Shown here: positions 6,377-6,399 of the stretch, piece after piece
How the letters are laid out: every line of letters starts with the position of its first letter
How positions within the stretch are numbered: position 1 is the stretch's first letter
Assembly: GCA_002469525.1 (NCBI GenBank)
Contig: DKME01000123.1
Coordinates: 9,267 to 15,665, forward strand
Source of the DNA: Actinobacteria bacterium UBA7422
Lineage (GTDB): Bacteria; Actinomycetota; Actinomycetes; S36-B12
Direction of reading: 5' to 3'
Length of the DNA: 6,399 nucleotides
Position numbers and translations under genes: made by a program
The notes under the pieces: generated by a model
What the model saw: only the letters and a program-made list of their open reading frames with translations
What the model was told of the DNA's origin: nothing
Databases searched by the model: none

Positions 6377-6399
6377 CCAATTTGTCACCCGCGAATTGG
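6377..6399 (-). repeat. Inverted repeat followed by a T tract upstream of the Rpf-like gene
   Basis: CCAATT (6377-6382) and AATTGG (6394-6399) form 6-bp inverted arms around an 11-nt loop at the very edge of the window. Read on the - strand, the second arm is followed by ATTTTTT. This looks like a weak hairpin with a U tail, which could end an upstream gene, act as an attenuator or be the end of a leader structure of the Rpf-like gene. Only two G-C pairs hold the stem, and the arms may continue outside the window. The rest of the leader (6327-6376) holds a 9-bp palindrome-like GGTACTACC at 6354-6362 and no convincing promoter. Confidence 0.3.

Noticed and set aside
6327..6380. An upstream TTG start for the Rpf-like gene
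   Set aside because: The extra 18 residues would precede a normal signal peptide, and the GTG at 6326 has GGAAGG 5 nt upstream.
1..6399. A hidden defence system, mobile element, CRISPR array or RNA gene
   Set aside because: Nearly all of the window is accounted for by conserved housekeeping or metabolic genes. I found no direct repeats, transposase motifs, repeat-spacer pattern or tRNA-like cloverleaf by eye.

Overview
The window looks like chromosomal housekeeping DNA from an actinomycete (Actinobacteria/Actinomycetota) with a fairly balanced base composition (roughly half G+C by eye). Three things point there. The gene order xseA-xseB | DUF4245 | glpX | fumarase is familiar from actinobacterial chromosomes. 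The DUF4245 membrane protein family is essentially actinobacterial. The last gene encodes a secreted protein with a lysozyme-like domain resembling actinobacterial resuscitation-promoting factors. The moderate G+C would suit a streamlined or aquatic lineage better than a soil Streptomyces type, but that is inference.

Layout from left to right: (1) positions 1-581 on the + strand hold the 3' end of xseA and all of xseB, the two subunits of exonuclease VII, as an operon. (2) A single-pass membrane DUF4245 protein lies on the - strand at 556-1128; its 3' end overlaps xseB tail to tail by 26 bp. (3) A 41-bp divergent region precedes a + strand metabolic run: glpX (class II fructose-1,6-bisphosphatase, 1170-2198), an amylosucrase-type GH13 enzyme (2201-4039, only 2 bp downstream) and a class I [4Fe-4S] fumarate hydratase (4049-5707, 9 bp downstream). 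(4) A small secreted Rpf/transglycosylase-like protein lies on the - strand (5718-6326), converging on the fumarase gene with a 10-bp gap. A candidate hairpin terminator spans the two stop codons.

The three metabolic enzymes belong together loosely. GlpX makes fructose 6-phosphate in gluconeogenesis, the GH13 enzyme would split sucrose and build or extend alpha-glucan, and fumarase runs in the TCA cycle that feeds gluconeogenesis. Both glpX and the fumarase gene have a TANNNT -10-like box ending exactly 6 nt before the start codon and no Shine-Dalgarno sequence, the arrangement expected for leaderless transcripts. The sucrose enzyme seems to depend on read-through and translational coupling from glpX.

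No stretch over 300 bp lacks a gene. I saw no tRNA or rRNA, CRISPR array, insertion sequence, phage gene or defence system, and nothing that amounts to a new biological system. The points worth a second look are the amylosucrase placed between two core-metabolism genes, the paired leaderless-type promoters, the atypical Rpf-like protein and the compact convergent gene ends.
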